Shown: piece by piece, positions 42,760 to 51,254 of the stretch
Layout of the letters: every line of letters begins with the position of its first letter
How positions within the stretch are numbered: position 1 is the stretch's first letter
Origin: Parafrankia sp. EUN1f
GTDB taxonomy: Bacteria; Actinomycetota; Actinomycetes; Frankiales; Frankiaceae
Reading direction: 5' to 3'
DNA length: 64,000 bases
Assembly (NCBI RefSeq): GCF_000177675.1
Contig: NZ_ADGX01000009.1
Span: forward strand, 1-64,000
Notes under the pieces: generated by a model
Told to the model about the DNA's origin: nothing
Database searches by the model: none
What the model saw: the letters and a program-made list of their open reading frames with translations, nothing else
Position numbers and translations under genes: made by a program

Positions 42760-43970
42760 CGGGCTGTGTCCTTCCAGGGAACGTCCTTGTCGACGCGTGG
42801 CTCACCGGGCAGGCCGAGCACCCGCTCGGCCAGGATGTTGCGCAGGATCTCCGAGGTGCCGCCCTCGATCGAGTTCCCCTTGGCACGCAGATACCGGTAG
42901 CCGGCGTCGCGGGCGGTGAACTCGACCCGCTCCGGTCGGACCATCGTCCAGTCGGAGTAGCGCAGGCCTTCCTCTCCGAGCAGTTCGAGCTCGAGGCCGG
43001 ACAGCTGCTGGTTGATGCGGGCGAAAGCCAGCTTGATGGCGGAGCCTTCCGGGCCGGGCTGCCCCTGGGCCAGCTTCTGCGCCAGCCGCCGACCGGTCAG
43101 CCGGGCGACCTCCGCCTCGACCCAGAGCTTCATCAGACGGTCGTGCAGCTCGGGTGTGCGCAGCTCGGGCCGTACCCGCCAGGTATCGGCGACGACTCCG
43201 ATCATTCCGGCCTCGCGCACGGTCGCCTTGCCGCCGATCGAGACGCGCTCGTTGTTGAGCGTGCCGGTGGCCACCCGCCAGCCGTCCCCGACCGCCCCGA
43301 GCCGCTGGCTGTCAGGAATGCGGACGTCGGTGAGGAACACCTCGTTGAACTCCGCCTCGCCGGTGATCTGCCGCAGCGGGCGCACGTCGACCCCCGGATC
43401 GTGCATGTCGCACAGGAAGTAGGTCAGCCCGCGGTGCTTGGGCAGGTCGATGTCGGTGCGGGCGACGAGGATCGCCAGGTCGGAGTGATGGGCACCCGAC
43501 GTCCACACCTTCTGCCCGTTGACGATCCAGGTGTCGCCGTCGCGCACGGCGCGGGTGGCGACGTTCGCGAGGTCCGAACCGGCGCCCGGCTCGCTGAACA
43601 GCTGGCACCAGATCTCCTCGCCGGTCCACAGCGGGCGCAGGTACCGCCGCTTCTGCTCCTCCGTCCCGAAGGCGGCGATCGTGGGCGCGGCCATGCCCAG
43701 CCCGATGCCGTTGGCGTGCGGTCGGTTGTCGGGCGCGCCGGCGGCGGCGAAGCTCGCGTCCACCTCGGACTGGTACGACTGCCCCAGCCCCAGGCCGCCG
43801 TGGCCGACGGGGAACGCGACCCAGGCCAGGCCGGCGTCGTACCGGCTGCGGAGGAACTCCAACCGGTCGGCGTCGGTGCGCACCCCCGCCGGGTCGTGGT
43901 CCGCGAGGAACGTCCGCACCCGCGTGCGCAGGTCCGCGTGGATCGCCTCTATCGCGTGCTCGTCAGCCAC
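42756..43970 (-). CDS. Acyl-CoA dehydrogenase (second of three)
   Basis: 404-residue FAD-dependent acyl-CoA dehydrogenase with the full fold. The FAD/substrate motif is LFSEPGAGSDLANVATRAV, then WIVNGQKVWTSGAHHSD, and the C-terminal GNSIEGGTSEILRNILAERVLGLP. The position in the second helix bundle does not show an unambiguous catalytic Glu. It resembles the FadE-type enzymes that pair with a weaker partner, such as the gene downstream. The GTG at 43970 overlaps the first ACAD by 8 bp; all three form one translationally linked unit. Confidence 0.92.
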   Translation of the reverse strand: MADEHAIEAIHADLRTRVRTFLADHDPAGVRTDADRLEFLRSRYDAGLAWVAFPVGHGGLGLGQSYQSEVDASFAAAGAPDNRPHANGIGLGMAAPTIAAFGTEEQKRRYLRPLWTGEEIWCQLFSEPGAGSDLANVATRAVRDGDTWIVNGQKVWTSGAHHSDLAILVARTDIDLPKHRGLTYFLCDMHDPGVDVRPLRQITGEAEFNEVFLTDVRIPDSQRLGAVGDGWRVATGTLNNERVSIGGKATVREAGMIGVVADTWRVRPELRTPELHDRLMKLWVEAEVARLTGRRLAQKLAQGQPGPEGSAIKLAFARINQQLSGLELELLGEEGLRYSDWTMVRPERVEFTARDAGYRYLRAKGNSIEGGTSEILRNILAERVLGLPGEPRVDKDVPWKDTAR

Positions 43971-45198
43971 GGCGGGCCTCCCGTGCCTTGGCCTGGCGGC
44001 GCAGCTCGGCCCGCGCCAGGGCGTTCTTGTGGACTTCGTCGGGGCCGTCGGCGAACCGCAGGGCTCGAATGCCGGCGTACTGGCGGGCGAGGGGGAAGTC
44101 CGGCGAGAGCCCGCCGGCGCCGTGGGCCTGGATGGCCTTGTCGAGGATCCACTGGACGGTCGCCGGCGTCGCGATCTTGATGGCCTGGATCTCGGTGTGG
44201 GCGCCCTTGTTGCCGACCGTGTCCATCAGCCAGGCCGTCTTGAGCACGAGCAGGCGCAGCTGTTCGACCCGGACCCGGGACTCGGCGATCCAGTCCCTGA
44301 TCACGCCCTGCTCCGAGAGCGGCCGGCCGAACGCGACCCGGCCCTCCACCCGCTCGCACATCAGCGCGATCGCCTTCTCCGCGACGCCGATGGAGCGCAT
44401 GCAGTGGTGGATCCGGCCCGGGCCGAGGCGGGCCTGCGCGATCGCGAACCCCGACCCCTGGGCGCCGACCAGGTTCGCGGCGGGCACCCGGACGTCGTGG
44501 AAGGCCAGCTCGGCGTGGCCACCGTGATCGTGGTCGTCGTACCCGTAGACCTCCAGGCCACGCCTGATCTCCACGCCGGGGGTGTCGCGGGGGACGAGGA
44601 TCATCGACTGCTGCCGGTGGCGGTCGCCGGAGGGGTCGGTCTTCCCCATGACGATGAAGATCCGCGCGTTGGGGTTCATCGCCCCGGTGATCCACCACTT
44701 GCGGCCGTTGACGACGTACTCGTCGCCGTCCCGGGTGATCCGGGTGGCGATGTTGGTCGCGTCGGAGGAGGCCACGTCGGGCTCGGTCATGGCGAAGGCG
44801 CTGCGGATCTCGCCGGCCAGCAGCGGCTCGAGCCACGCCCGCTTCTGTTCCGGCGTGCCGAAGTCGCGCAGGACCTCCATGTTGCCCGTGTCGGGGGCGG
44901 AGCAGTTGACCGCGGCCGGCGCGAGACGGCTGTGGCCGGTGATCTCGGCGAGCGGCGCGTACTGCAGGTTGGTCAGGCCGGCGCCGTCGCCGCCGGGCAG
45001 GAAGAGGTTCCACAGGCCACGCTTACGCGCCTGCGCACGCAGATCCACGAGCGCCGGGACGGTGTCCCACGCCCACCGGTCCGGCTGCGCGGCGAGCTGG
45101 GAGTCGAAGTCCGCCTCCGCCGGCTCGACGCAGGTCTGCACGAAGTCGAGCAGGTCGGCGCGCAGATCCTCGGTGCGGGCGTCGAGCGAGAACTCCAT
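43963..45198 (-). CDS. Acyl-CoA dehydrogenase (first of three)
   Basis: 411-residue FAD-dependent enzyme, longer than classical ACADs and like the ACAD10/11-type or CaiA-like dehydrogenases. Motifs: FAMTEPDVASSDATNIATRI, YVVNGRKWWITGAMNPNARIFIVMGKTD, RIHHCMRSIG and VAFGRPLSEQGVIRDWIAESR. The C-terminus LRFADGPDEVHKNALARAELRR is typical for this group. The ATG at 45198 begins the operon; a palindrome lies 57 bp upstream. It probably acts on a bulky or branched acyl-CoA. Confidence 0.93.
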   Translation of the reverse strand: MEFSLDARTEDLRADLLDFVQTCVEPAEADFDSQLAAQPDRWAWDTVPALVDLRAQARKRGLWNLFLPGGDGAGLTNLQYAPLAEITGHSRLAPAAVNCSAPDTGNMEVLRDFGTPEQKRAWLEPLLAGEIRSAFAMTEPDVASSDATNIATRITRDGDEYVVNGRKWWITGAMNPNARIFIVMGKTDPSGDRHRQQSMILVPRDTPGVEIRRGLEVYGYDDHDHGGHAELAFHDVRVPAANLVGAQGSGFAIAQARLGPGRIHHCMRSIGVAEKAIALMCERVEGRVAFGRPLSEQGVIRDWIAESRVRVEQLRLLVLKTAWLMDTVGNKGAHTEIQAIKIATPATVQWILDKAIQAHGAGGLSPDFPLARQYAGIRALRFADGPDEVHKNALARAELRRQAKAREARRG

Positions 45199-45255
45199 CG
45201 GCCCCTCCAGAGACTGGTCGGTGGGATGCCGTCGCCGTCCGGCACGGCGGCTGAC

Positions 45256-45269
45256 TAAGCGACCGCTTA
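45256..45269. promoter_or_regulatory. Palindromic operator upstream of the ACAD operon
   Basis: TAAGCGACCGCTTA is a perfect 6-bp inverted repeat with a 2-base centre, in the 260-bp gap before the first acyl-CoA dehydrogenase. Such CTTA-type palindromes are usual for TetR repressors of actinobacterial acyl-CoA catabolism. The TetR gene at 45990-46631 is the nearest candidate. Confidence 0.65.
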
Positions 45270-45458
45270 TTTCTGGCTGTCAGCCTGCCGTCAGCTTCCC
45301 GCAGTGTCAACCACTGCCGTGGCTACGAGCCCCTGTGAGCCCACGACCAGGAACGTCGCGCCGATGGTCCGCGGATCCGCGGTGAACGCCGAGCCGACGC
45401 CTTTGGAGGCGCCGGCGCCCGGCGCCCGGCGACCACGACCGGTAACCACGGGTGAGGG

Positions 45459-45887
45459 TCAGGAAGCTCCGCCGGCCGGGTCCTCGGGTGCCCCGATGGC
45501 GCCGGTGTGGACCGAGGTGAAGTGTCGCCGGGCGATCCGCCAGCCGCCCGCGGTCCGGACGAGGTCGTCGTCGTAGAAGCCGTGTGCGGTGACACCGCCG
45601 CGCCCGTCCGACAACATGATCAGTGCGTTGACGTAGGTGCGTGCCTGGGCGCGGTCACCGTCGAGACGGATGTCGATGTTGCTGAGACTGTGCATGGTGT
45701 GACCGAGGGGGGCGTGCAGGGCGGTGAAGACCTCGGTGAACGCCGCGGCGTCTCGCCACGAGCCGATCTCGCCGTAGTCCAGGTCGCAGTCGTCGGTGAA
45801 GCATGAGCGGAACAGATCCCAGTCGCGGCGATCGATACCGGTCGAGTAGCGCAGGAGCACGTCGGCGATCGCGTCTCGGTCACTCAT
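45459..45887 (-). CDS. SnoaL-like NTF2-fold protein
   Basis: 142-residue alpha+beta barrel protein of the SnoaL/limonene-epoxide-hydrolase-like group. RDAIADVLLRYSTGIDRRDWDLFRSCFTDDCDLDYG at the start and HTMHSLSNIDIRLDGDRAQARTYVNAL in the middle are typical. The His and Asp residues that would sit in the pocket are present. The group includes hydratases, isomerases and non-enzymatic binding proteins, so activity is uncertain. Same strand as the ACAD operon, 260 bp upstream, with the palindrome in between. Confidence 0.85.
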   Translation of the reverse strand: MSDRDAIADVLLRYSTGIDRRDWDLFRSCFTDDCDLDYGEIGSWRDAAAFTEVFTALHAPLGHTMHSLSNIDIRLDGDRAQARTYVNALIMLSDGRGGVTAHGFYDDDLVRTAGGWRIARRHFTSVHTGAIGAPEDPAGGAS

Positions 45888-45989
45888 ACGGGTCTCCGTT
45901 CGGACGAGCCACGAAGCCGTGGCGGGGCGTCGGACCTTCGGGCCAGGCCGAACGCCTCGGTCTCGGGAGCCGCCCTGGCCGGAGATGCT

Positions 45990-46631
45990 CTAGGGGGCGG
46001 GCTCGTCCACCGGCTGACCGCTGCCGCGTTCGACGGTGCCGTGGGCGGCCTGAGGTTGCAGTACGCGCAGGATCATCTCGACGGTGCGCTCGACGGGACG
46101 GCGCCGGGCGGTGGTGTTGAACAGCAGCGTGCGGGTCAGGACGGCGCCGAGGAGCAGGTCGAAGACGTCGTCCGGGTCCACGGCGGGGTCGACGCTCCCC
46201 GCCGGGGCGGCGCACAGGATGTCCTGGAACTGCGGCCGCGCCGACACCCGCAGGTAGAGCTCTGGCGGGCGTTGCCGGCCGCCGGTCTGATGGTGGGCGA
46301 GCAGGCCGGCGGCGGCCGCGCGTGCTGCCGGTGCGTCGAAGGCCGCCACGTAGGCACGGATGAAGCGGCGCAGGTCGCGCCGGAGGTCTCCGGTCGGCCG
46401 GACGCTCAGCGGGCTGAGGCCGGGAAACGTGGCCTCCTCGATCAGCTCGATCCGCGACCCCCAGCGGCGGTAGATGGCGGAGGCGTGTACCCCGGAGTGC
46501 CCGGCGACCGCCTGGATGGTCGTCGCGTCGAAGCCGCGCTGCACGAGCAGCTCGCGGGTCGCGGCCAGCGCCCGCTCATCGATGCTCGTGTCGCGGGGGC
46601 GACCCGGGCGGCGGCGGGCGGGCTCTGTCAT
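45990..46631 (-). CDS. TetR-family transcriptional regulator
   Basis: 213 residues. The N-terminal helix-turn-helix spans about 12-60 (ALAATRELLVQRGFDATTIQAVAGHSGVHASAIYRRWGSRIELIEEA). The C-terminal ligand domain includes GDLRRDLRRFIRAYVAAFDAPAARA, in the style of the TetR_C_11-like group. The ATG at 46631 has no clear ribosome site and may be leaderless. Divergent from the alcohol dehydrogenase gene across 164 bp of relatively AT-rich DNA. Its target is likely that gene and possibly the ACAD operon. Confidence 0.92.
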   Translation of the reverse strand: MTEPARRRPGRPRDTSIDERALAATRELLVQRGFDATTIQAVAGHSGVHASAIYRRWGSRIELIEEATFPGLSPLSVRPTGDLRRDLRRFIRAYVAAFDAPAARAAAAGLLAHHQTGGRQRPPELYLRVSARPQFQDILCAAPAGSVDPAVDPDDVFDLLLGAVLTRTLLFNTTARRRPVERTVEMILRVLQPQAAHGTVERGSGQPVDEPAP

Positions 46632-46682
46632 GGCAACGATCGTAAGGGGTGGTGCGTCCGACCAGCGTCGCCGGCGCCGATT

Positions 46683-46710
46683 TACAGGACAAGATCTTCT
46701 ATAATTTTTT
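46683..46710. promoter_or_regulatory. AT-rich promoter region with consensus -10 TATAAT
   Basis: TATAAT at 46700-46705 on the + strand, within a TATAATTTTTT stretch, points at the dehydrogenase gene 91 bp downstream. No good -35 lies at 16-18 bases. The segment is the most AT-rich patch of this half of the window and sits between the divergent TetR and dehydrogenase genes. Confidence 0.5.
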
Positions 46711-46795
46711 AGGACGCCCTCTTCTGTAACTCCAAAACCGTGGCTACAGTCCCGTGACGGGACAGGTCCCGGTCGCGAACGAGAGGGAGAGGCCG

Positions 46796-47851
46796 ATGCG
46801 TGCTGCGGTGCTGCGGGGCGGAACGGTGCAGGCACGCGTCATCGACGATCCGGTCCCGGGGCCGGGGCAGCTGCTCGTCCGGTCGCTCGCCTGCGGGATC
46901 TGCGCGTCGGACCTCCACTTCATGGATCACCTGGAGGCCGGCGCCGACGACGACAGCGGGATGTCGACCTACGACCGGGACGTGGACATCGTGATGGGCC
47001 ACGAGTACTGCGCGGAGGTCGTCGACCACGGCCCCGGTACCGAGCGCCGCATCCCCGTCGGCACGCGGGTGAGCTCCCTGCCGGTCCTGTCCACCGCCAC
47101 CGGCCGGAGGATCATCGGCCAGAACCCCGAGTCGCCCGGTGGGTTCGGCGAGTACTTCCTGCTGGACGAGTCCCTCACCCGCGTCGCGGTCTCGGAGCTC
47201 CCGAGCGAGATCGTGTGTGTCGCCGACGCGATCTCGGTCGGCTGGTCGGCCGCCTCCCGGGCCCAGCTGACGACGAAGGAGGTGCCGCTGGTCATCGGCT
47301 GCGGGGCGATCGCCCTGTCGGCCATCGCCCAGCTCAGGCGCCTCGGCGTGGGCCCGATCATCGCGGTCGACTTCGTCGCCTCGCGGCGCGCGACCGCGCT
47401 GGCCATGGGCGCCGACGTGGTCATCGACCCCGCCGAGATCTCGCCGTACCAGGCGTGGCGGGAGGTTGCCTACGGCTCAACCGAGTCGATGCGGGAGATG
47501 ATGGCGACGGCCAGCCTGCCGGGCTGCGTGGTCTTCGAATGCGTCGGTGTCCCCGGCGTCCTCGACTCGATCATCAAGGGGTGTGAGCGCGGCACCCGGA
47601 TCTTCTCCTTGGGCGGCCCGCCGGAGGGCGACCACCTGCACACCCTGACCGCCAAGCGGAAGGGCCTGAACATCCAGTTCGGTGGCGGCCCGTCGCTGCA
47701 GCACTGGGACGAGGCGTTCGAGGCGGTCTGCTCGGGCAGTCTCGACGTCACCCCGATGCTGGGCCGAACGGTCGGGCTCGACGAGGTCGCGGCGGCGCTC
47801 GACGCGTCACGCGACGCCAACGGGCCGGTTCGCATCGTGGTCGTCCCCTGA
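46796..47851 (+). CDS. Zinc-binding medium-chain alcohol dehydrogenase
   Basis: 351-residue NAD(P)-dependent dehydrogenase. Catalytic zinc ligands are Cys36 in CGICASD and His69-Glu70 in MGHEY. The structural zinc Cys lobe of classical ADHs is absent. The Rossmann motif is present as VIGCGAIALSAIAQLRRLGVGPIIAVD. The length is normal. The ATG at 46796 has GAGAGGGAGAGG upstream. First gene of a same-strand run (SnoaL-like, two beta-hydroxyacid dehydrogenases, SDR) that probably oxidises hydroxylated intermediates. Its stop lies inside a 14-bp triple repeat. Confidence 0.93.
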   Translation: MRAAVLRGGTVQARVIDDPVPGPGQLLVRSLACGICASDLHFMDHLEAGADDDSGMSTYDRDVDIVMGHEYCAEVVDHGPGTERRIPVGTRVSSLPVLSTATGRRIIGQNPESPGGFGEYFLLDESLTRVAVSELPSEIVCVADAISVGWSAASRAQLTTKEVPLVIGCGAIALSAIAQLRRLGVGPIIAVDFVASRRATALAMGADVVIDPAEISPYQAWREVAYGSTESMREMMATASLPGCVVFECVGVPGVLDSIIKGCERGTRIFSLGGPPEGDHLHTLTAKRKGLNIQFGGGPSLQHWDEAFEAVCSGSLDVTPMLGRTVGLDEVAAALDASRDANGPVRIVVVP

Positions 47852-47888
47852 ACCGCGTCGCCTGAACCGCGTCGCCTGAACCGCGTCA
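47847..47888 (+). repeat. Three tandem 14-bp repeats spanning the dehydrogenase stop
   Basis: CCTGAACCGCGTCG is repeated at 47847, 47861 and 47875 (last copy ends A). Each copy carries a TGA; the first is the stop of the dehydrogenase. Probably a slippage duplication. Confidence 0.9.
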
Positions 47889-47917
47889 CATCGCCGTCCC
47901 TGGAGGGGCTGTCGCGT

Positions 47918-48460
47918 ATGAGTGAGATGGACGATCTTCGTGCCGTGGTCGAGAAACTGGCGGCCAGGGTCCGCGCCCTGGAGGACCAGGTCGAGATCAT
48001 GCAGCTCGTCGCCCAGTACGGGCCCGCCGTCGACAGCGGCTCGGCCGAGGCCACCGCGGCGCTGTGGACCGAGGACGGCACCTTCGACGCCGTTCCCCAC
48101 CTGCGGATGCGGGGTCGGGGCGACATCGTCGACATGGTCAACGGCGGCCACCAAAGCCTGATCCGCAGCGGCTGCGGCCACGTTCTGACGGTGCCGCATG
48201 TCGTGGTCGACGGCGATGAGGCGACCGGCCGCAGCTACGCGCTCAACATCCGCTGGGACGCCGGCGCCGACCGGTTCTGGGTGGCCCGGGTCTCCGCGAA
48301 CACCTGGCGGTGGGCGCGCACCGCGCAGGGCTGGCGCATCACCGAACGGGTCAACGCCAACCTCGACGGCACGGCCGAACACCGCGAGATGCTGGCACCG
48401 CCGCGGCAGCCCCCGTCGGAGCAGTCGTCCGTTCGTGGCGCCGACCGCGGGTCGACCTGA
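47918..48460 (+). CDS. SnoaL-like protein with N-terminal coiled coil
   Basis: 180 residues. An N-terminal heptad-rich helix (MDDLRAVVEKLAARVRALEDQVEI) is followed by an NTF2-like barrel (VAQYGPAVDSGSAEATAALWTEDGTFD, HVLTVPHVVVDGDEATGRSYALNI) and a disordered tail. The coiled coil may mediate oligomerisation. The group contains dehydratases and isomerases. The ATG at 47918 follows GGAGGGGCT by 9 bases. In line with the flanking dehydrogenases. Confidence 0.85.
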   Translation: MSEMDDLRAVVEKLAARVRALEDQVEIMQLVAQYGPAVDSGSAEATAALWTEDGTFDAVPHLRMRGRGDIVDMVNGGHQSLIRSGCGHVLTVPHVVVDGDEATGRSYALNIRWDAGADRFWVARVSANTWRWARTAQGWRITERVNANLDGTAEHREMLAPPRQPPSEQSSVRGADRGST

Positions 48461-48507
48461 CCGCGTCGGCACGGTGGCCAGCACGCTGTCTGGAGGATCG
48501 AGGATCA

Positions 48508-49365
48508 ATGAAGATCGGGTTTATCGGCGCGGGCCGCATGGGTCGGCCGATGGTCGACCGGCTGATGGCCGCGGGCCACTCCGTCACGGTCCTGGCACGT
48601 CGCCCGCAGGCCCGGGCGGCGGCTGAGGCCGACGGGCTCACCTGGGCCGACACCGTGGCTACGACGGTCCGCGACGCCGATGCGGTGTTCGTCGTCGTGT
48701 TGACCGACGAACAGGTCCGCTCGGTGTGCCTCGGCCCGGACGGAGCCATCGCGGGCATGAGACCCGGTGCGACGCTTGTCCAGCACACGACGTCCGACCC
48801 GGAGACCGCGCACCAGCTCGCAGCGGCGGGATCAGGCCGGGGGATCGGGGTGCTCGACGCCGCGCTCTCGGGCGGCCCGCACGACATCGCCGCCGGCCGG
48901 CTGACGTTGTGGGTGGGCGGTGACGAGGCGCTGCTGGAGCGGATGCGCCCGGCGCTCGGTACGTACGCGTCGCCCATCCTGTCCGTCGGGCCGGTCGGTA
49001 ACGGCCAGCGGGTGAAGCTGGTGAACAACGCGCTGTTCGTGGCGCAGGTGGGTCTCGCGATCGACGCGGTGCGCCTCGCGGGCTCGCTCGGGATCGAGGA
49101 GAAGGCGATCCTGGCCGCCCTGCAACACGGCAGTGGCGCCAGCCGCGGGCTCGGCGTCGTCGCCGGAGGCGGTTCGGTCGACGCCGTCGCGGGCCGCATC
49201 GGCGACCTCATGCTCAAGGACGTCACGGTGGTGCGCGAGGTGGCCCGAGGCGCGGGTGCGGACCTCGGGATCATCGGAACGGTCCTGGCCTCGGAGGCGG
49301 TAGAGAAGAAGGTGCTGTGCCCGCCGGATGCGCCGGAGTCGACATTTGCGAGGAGGGCACAGTGA
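48508..49365 (+). CDS. Beta-hydroxyacid dehydrogenase, 3-hydroxyisobutyrate dehydrogenase family (1)
   Basis: 285-residue NAD(P)-dependent enzyme. The N-terminal Rossmann motif is GFIGAGRMGRPM; the substrate loop is DAALSGGPHDIAAGRLTLWVGG (SGGP); the catalytic Lys is in VKLVNNALF. Members oxidise beta-hydroxy acids or reduce the semialdehyde. The ATG at 48508 has GGAGGATCGAGGATC upstream. The stop overlaps the next gene as GTGA. Two related enzymes in tandem could act on different stereoisomers or form a heteromer. Confidence 0.93.
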   Translation: MKIGFIGAGRMGRPMVDRLMAAGHSVTVLARRPQARAAAEADGLTWADTVATTVRDADAVFVVVLTDEQVRSVCLGPDGAIAGMRPGATLVQHTTSDPETAHQLAAAGSGRGIGVLDAALSGGPHDIAAGRLTLWVGGDEALLERMRPALGTYASPILSVGPVGNGQRVKLVNNALFVAQVGLAIDAVRLAGSLGIEEKAILAALQHGSGASRGLGVVAGGGSVDAVAGRIGDLMLKDVTVVREVARGAGADLGIIGTVLASEAVEKKVLCPPDAPESTFARRAQ

Positions 49366-50171
49366 GGGTTGGATTCATCGGTCTCGGCAGCATGGGGCTG
49401 CCGATGGCACAGCGGATCCAGGCCGAAGGCCACGAGCTCACCGTCTACGCTCGGCGGCCGGCTTCTCTGGAACCGTTCGCGGGCACCGGCGCGAAGGTCG
49501 CGGGGACCCCGGCGGAGCTGGGGGCGGCGGTCGAGACCGTTGGCATCTGTGTCTTCGACGCGGCGGGTGTGGAGGAGGTCATGTTCGGCCCGAACGGCCT
49601 GGCCGAAACCCTCGAACCCGGCGCGGTGGTGCTCGTGCACAGCACGGTGGCGCCTGCGCACATACAGAAGATCGCCCAACAGGCGGCGACACACCGCCTC
49701 CGCGTTCTCGACGCGCCGGTGAGTGGCGGCAGCCCACGGGCGCTGACCGGCGAACTGACGATCATGGTCGGCGGCGACGCCGAGGCCCTCGCTGATGTCG
49801 CCGACCTGATGTCGGCGCTGTCCAACCATGTCGTGCACCTCGGCGGGATCGGGACGGGTTCGTACGCGAAGCTCATCAACAACACCCTGTTCTCCGCGCA
49901 GGTCGCTCTCGCGGACGAAGCGATGAAGGCAGGGCGGTCGCTCGGCGTCGATCCCGCTGGCCTCGCGGCGATCCTGACGACGAGCAGCTCGGCGTGCGTG
50001 GCATCCGCAATGTTGCTGCGCGCGGGCTCCATCGCGGCTCTCGCGGATTCTCCCGCCAACCTGCCGCTCACCAAGGACGTCACCTTGATGGCGGACGTCC
50101 TGGGCGATGCGCCCGGAAAGGAACTCGTCGAGGTGGCGCGGCGCTTCGTCACCGCGATCCGGTCCAGCTGA
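49362..50171 (+). CDS. Beta-hydroxyacid dehydrogenase, 3-hydroxyisobutyrate dehydrogenase family (2)
   Basis: 269-residue paralog of the previous protein: Rossmann GFIGLGSMGLPM, DAPVSGGSPRALTGELTIMVGG, and the catalytic Lys in AKLINNTLF. The GTG at 49362 overlaps the upstream stop (GTGA) and has GAGGAGGG 4-5 bases upstream. The two proteins are clearly diverged, so the duplication is not recent. Substrate unknown; the neighbours suggest an intermediate of side-chain or ring degradation. Confidence 0.93.
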   Translation: MRVGFIGLGSMGLPMAQRIQAEGHELTVYARRPASLEPFAGTGAKVAGTPAELGAAVETVGICVFDAAGVEEVMFGPNGLAETLEPGAVVLVHSTVAPAHIQKIAQQAATHRLRVLDAPVSGGSPRALTGELTIMVGGDAEALADVADLMSALSNHVVHLGGIGTGSYAKLINNTLFSAQVALADEAMKAGRSLGVDPAGLAAILTTSSSACVASAMLLRAGSIAALADSPANLPLTKDVTLMADVLGDAPGKELVEVARRFVTAIRSS

Positions 50172-50172
50172 C

Positions 50173-50300
50173 ATGGAACGACCGGGGATAGAGCATCAGA
50201 CCGTCTTCGGGCTGCCACCGGTGGAGTTCGCGAACCTGGCCGCCGACCTCGGCTGCCGGCACATCGCCGTCGTGCTCGCCGGAAACCCGGTCAACCCGGA
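50173..50300 (+). pseudogene. N-terminal remnant of a sugar-phosphate-isomerase-like TIM barrel
   Basis: An ATG two bases after the preceding gene opens a frame beginning GIEHQTVFGLPPVEFANLAADLGCRHIAVVLAGNPVNPDG. This is the first beta-alpha unit of xylose-isomerase-like TIM-barrel proteins, which commonly sit in such catabolic operons. After about 45 residues the similarity ends, and the frame runs out inside the next gene at 50427. The rest of the roughly 280-residue protein is missing, so this is a 3'-deleted relic in a 197-bp gap. Confidence 0.65.
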
Positions 50301-50368
50301 CGGGCGGGGGTCGGTCGAGCCGCTCCCAAAGACGCCACCGAGCCACCAGGAACGCCGAGAGACGAGGA

Positions 50369-51211
50369 ATGGATACCGCGATGACAAGTGCGTACGGGCC
50401 GTGGGGGATCGTGGCCGGTGGATCTGACGGAGTCGGGGCCGCGTTCGCCCACGAGATGGCAGCCAGGGGCCTGAACGTCGTGCTGGTGGCACGGCGGGTC
50501 GCCGTGCTGGAGGCGTTCGCCGAAGAACTCCGCGCGAAGCACGGCGTCGAGGTCCGCGCGGTCACGCTCGATCTCAGCGCCCCGGGCGCGGTGGCGGAGC
50601 TCGCGAGCGTGACGTCCGACATCGAGATCGGGCTCTTCGTGTACAACGCCGGCGGCGACGACTTCAGCACCCCGTTCCTCGACAAGGACCTCGACACCCA
50701 CCTGAGGCTGATCCACCGCAACTGCGACAGCGTGCTCGAGGCGGCCTACCGCTTCGGCGGGCCGATGGTGGCGCGCGGGCGGGGCGGCATGGTGATCGTG
50801 ACGTCGGGAGCGGCCTGGGTGGGTGGCGCCACGCTCGCCACCTACGGTGCGACCAAGGCGTTCGACCTCGTCCTGGCCGAGGCGCTGTGGGCCGAATGGC
50901 GTTCCCGCGGGGTCGACGTCCTGGGCCTGGTGCTCGGCAAGACCGACACACCGTCGATGCGCCGGGTGTTCGACGCCAAGGGTGAGCCGTACGGCGACGC
51001 CGCCGACCCCGACGACGTCGCCCGGGAGGCGCTCGACCACCTCGCCGACGGACCGACCTGGATCTTCGGTAGTGCGGAGCCGACCGGCGGTTCGCCGTTC
51101 GGTGCGATGCCCCGCCGCGACGCGGTGCTCGCGATGAGCCGTGCCAGCTCCGCCTCGACCAGCCACGCGGACGACGCGGCTACCGCACCGGGAACCGATC
51201 AGTCAGATTGA
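50369..51211 (+). CDS. Short-chain dehydrogenase/reductase
   Basis: 280 residues. The cofactor loop is GGSDGVGAAFAHE, the strand-4 motif VYNAGG, catalytic Ser in VTSGAAW, and YGATK. The family resembles bacterial SDRs next to steroid or terpenoid oxidation genes. The ATG at 50369 follows GAGAGACGAGG; an ATG at 50381 is the alternative. It is the last gene of the run starting at 46796 and converges with the aldehyde dehydrogenase gene. Confidence 0.92.
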   Translation: MDTAMTSAYGPWGIVAGGSDGVGAAFAHEMAARGLNVVLVARRVAVLEAFAEELRAKHGVEVRAVTLDLSAPGAVAELASVTSDIEIGLFVYNAGGDDFSTPFLDKDLDTHLRLIHRNCDSVLEAAYRFGGPMVARGRGGMVIVTSGAAWVGGATLATYGATKAFDLVLAEALWAEWRSRGVDVLGLVLGKTDTPSMRRVFDAKGEPYGDAADPDDVAREALDHLADGPTWIFGSAEPTGGSPFGAMPRRDAVLAMSRASSASTSHADDAATAPGTDQSD

Positions 51212-51254
51212 TCGGTCCCGGTCCCGGTCCCGGCGCCGGTGTCACGGGCCGGTG

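Noticed and set aside
46681-46705. TTTACA and TATAAT as a -35/-10 pair
   Set aside because: Spacing is only 13 bases, too short for a sigma-70-type promoter; only the -10 box is kept as a candidate.
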